This document shows positions 5,125-5,231 of a DNA stretch of 5,231 nt, in pieces. The translations under genes were made by a program, and so were the position numbers. Below the pieces are notes generated by a model, which ran no database searches, was not told the origin of the DNA, and saw only the letters and a program-made list of their open reading frames with translations. Each line of letters opens with the position of its first letter. Position 1 is the stretch's first letter. This stretch comes from an uncultured Clostridia bacterium (lineage in GTDB: Bacteria > Bacillota > Clostridia > Christensenellales > Borkfalkiaceae), in assembly GCA_947177825.1 (NCBI GenBank), contig CAMWWA010000092.1, positions 1-5,231 of the forward strand, written 5' to 3'.

Positions 5125-5231
5125 ATGAAGATGTTTAAAATGACAGCTGGGGGGGGGGCAAGCACTTTTAAGTTCTAAGCAAAGCGCCGCAAAAAAGGCT
5201 TTGCTTTATATACTCACGCCCATATTCTGTG
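5125..5231 (+). CDS. Start of an unknown, probably membrane, protein interrupted by a poly-G frameshift (partial)
   Basis: As written, the ATG at 5125 opens a 17-codon ORF (MKMFKMTAGGGASTFKF) that stops at 5176-5178. Codons 9-11 lie in a run of ten G residues. If the run were nine or twelve long, translation would continue through QALLSSKQSAAKK and on into a hydrophobic stretch beginning ALLYILTP, open to the edge of the window. In that frame an unshifted start is impossible, because TGA (5141-5143) lies just before the tract and no ATG, GTG or TTG lies between it and the hydrophobic part. A strong promoter and ribosome site precede the ORF, so the longer frame is probably the real gene. A basic N-terminus before a hydrophobic segment suggests a membrane protein, perhaps a transporter subunit, but too little is visible to name it. 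Alternatives are a true 17-residue leader peptide or a sequencing error. Confidence 0.5.
5149..5158 (+). repeat. Poly-G tract of ten
   Basis: A run of ten G residues starting 24 bases into the coding region. No other mononucleotide run of this length exists in the window. Such tracts change length by slippage during replication and are also common places for base-calling or assembly errors. Confidence 0.95.
5177..5206 (+). other. Stem-loop just after the 17-codon ORF
   Basis: AAGCAAAGC (5177-5185) and GCTTTGCTT (5198-5206) are perfect 9-bp inverted arms with a 12-nt loop, followed by TATATA and not by a true T-run. The first arm overlaps the TAA stop of the short frame. It could be an attenuator-like hairpin or simply coding sequence of the longer frame. 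Confidence 0.4.

Noticed and set aside
1..5231. CRISPR arrays, tRNA or rRNA genes, insertion-sequence ends, integrase sites
   Set aside because: I looked for regularly spaced repeats, cloverleaf patterns and terminal inverted repeats around transposase-like genes and found none.

Overview
The window looks like chromosomal DNA of an anaerobic Gram-positive bacterium, most likely a Clostridia-type Bacillota. The base composition looks balanced. The start regions carry AGGAG-like ribosome sites and the promoters fit the vegetative sigma pattern (TTGA/TTGC, about 17 nt, TATAAT). There is a ferredoxin-type [FeFe] hydrogenase of the group B kind and two small membrane-protein families common in Firmicutes. 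The genus cannot be told from sequence alone. There are no rRNA or tRNA genes, insertion sequences or CRISPR arrays.

Layout. (1) Positions 3-542 hold the C-terminal part of a coiled-coil protein with one membrane segment and a charged tail, cut by the left edge and closed by a clear terminator (561-591). (2) Positions 669-2109 are a two-gene membrane-protein operon with a 20-bp overlap: a YhhN/TMEM86-like (lysoplasmalogenase-type) eight-helix protein and a DUF1461/TIGR01906 four-helix protein. (3) Positions 2170-3687 encode a complete 505-residue group B-type [FeFe] hydrogenase. It has its own strong promoter, whose -35 box overlaps the stop codon of the gene before it. (4) A GC-rich hairpin (3696-3725) sits between convergent genes and probably terminates both. 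(5) Positions 3728-4939 on the minus strand encode a compact Dda/RecD2-like SF1B DNA helicase that may be translated from a leaderless mRNA. (6) After a regulatory-looking, AT-rich divergent intergenic region (4940-5124), a strong promoter and a good ribosome site lead into an ORF. That ORF reads into a run of ten G residues at codon 9 and stops after 17 codons. With one G fewer (or two more) the frame stays open to the right edge of the window and reads like the start of a membrane protein.

The genes do not form one pathway. The hydrogenase would exchange electrons between ferredoxin and protons/H2 in fermentation, but its maturases (HydE, HydF, HydG) are not here. The membrane pair may be linked to lipid or envelope maintenance. 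The helicase is a stand-alone DNA-processing enzyme. The most unusual signal is the poly-G tract at the right end: it is either a slippage-type on/off switch or a homopolymer sequencing error. Second are the residue changes in the catalytic pocket and proton path of the hydrogenase.
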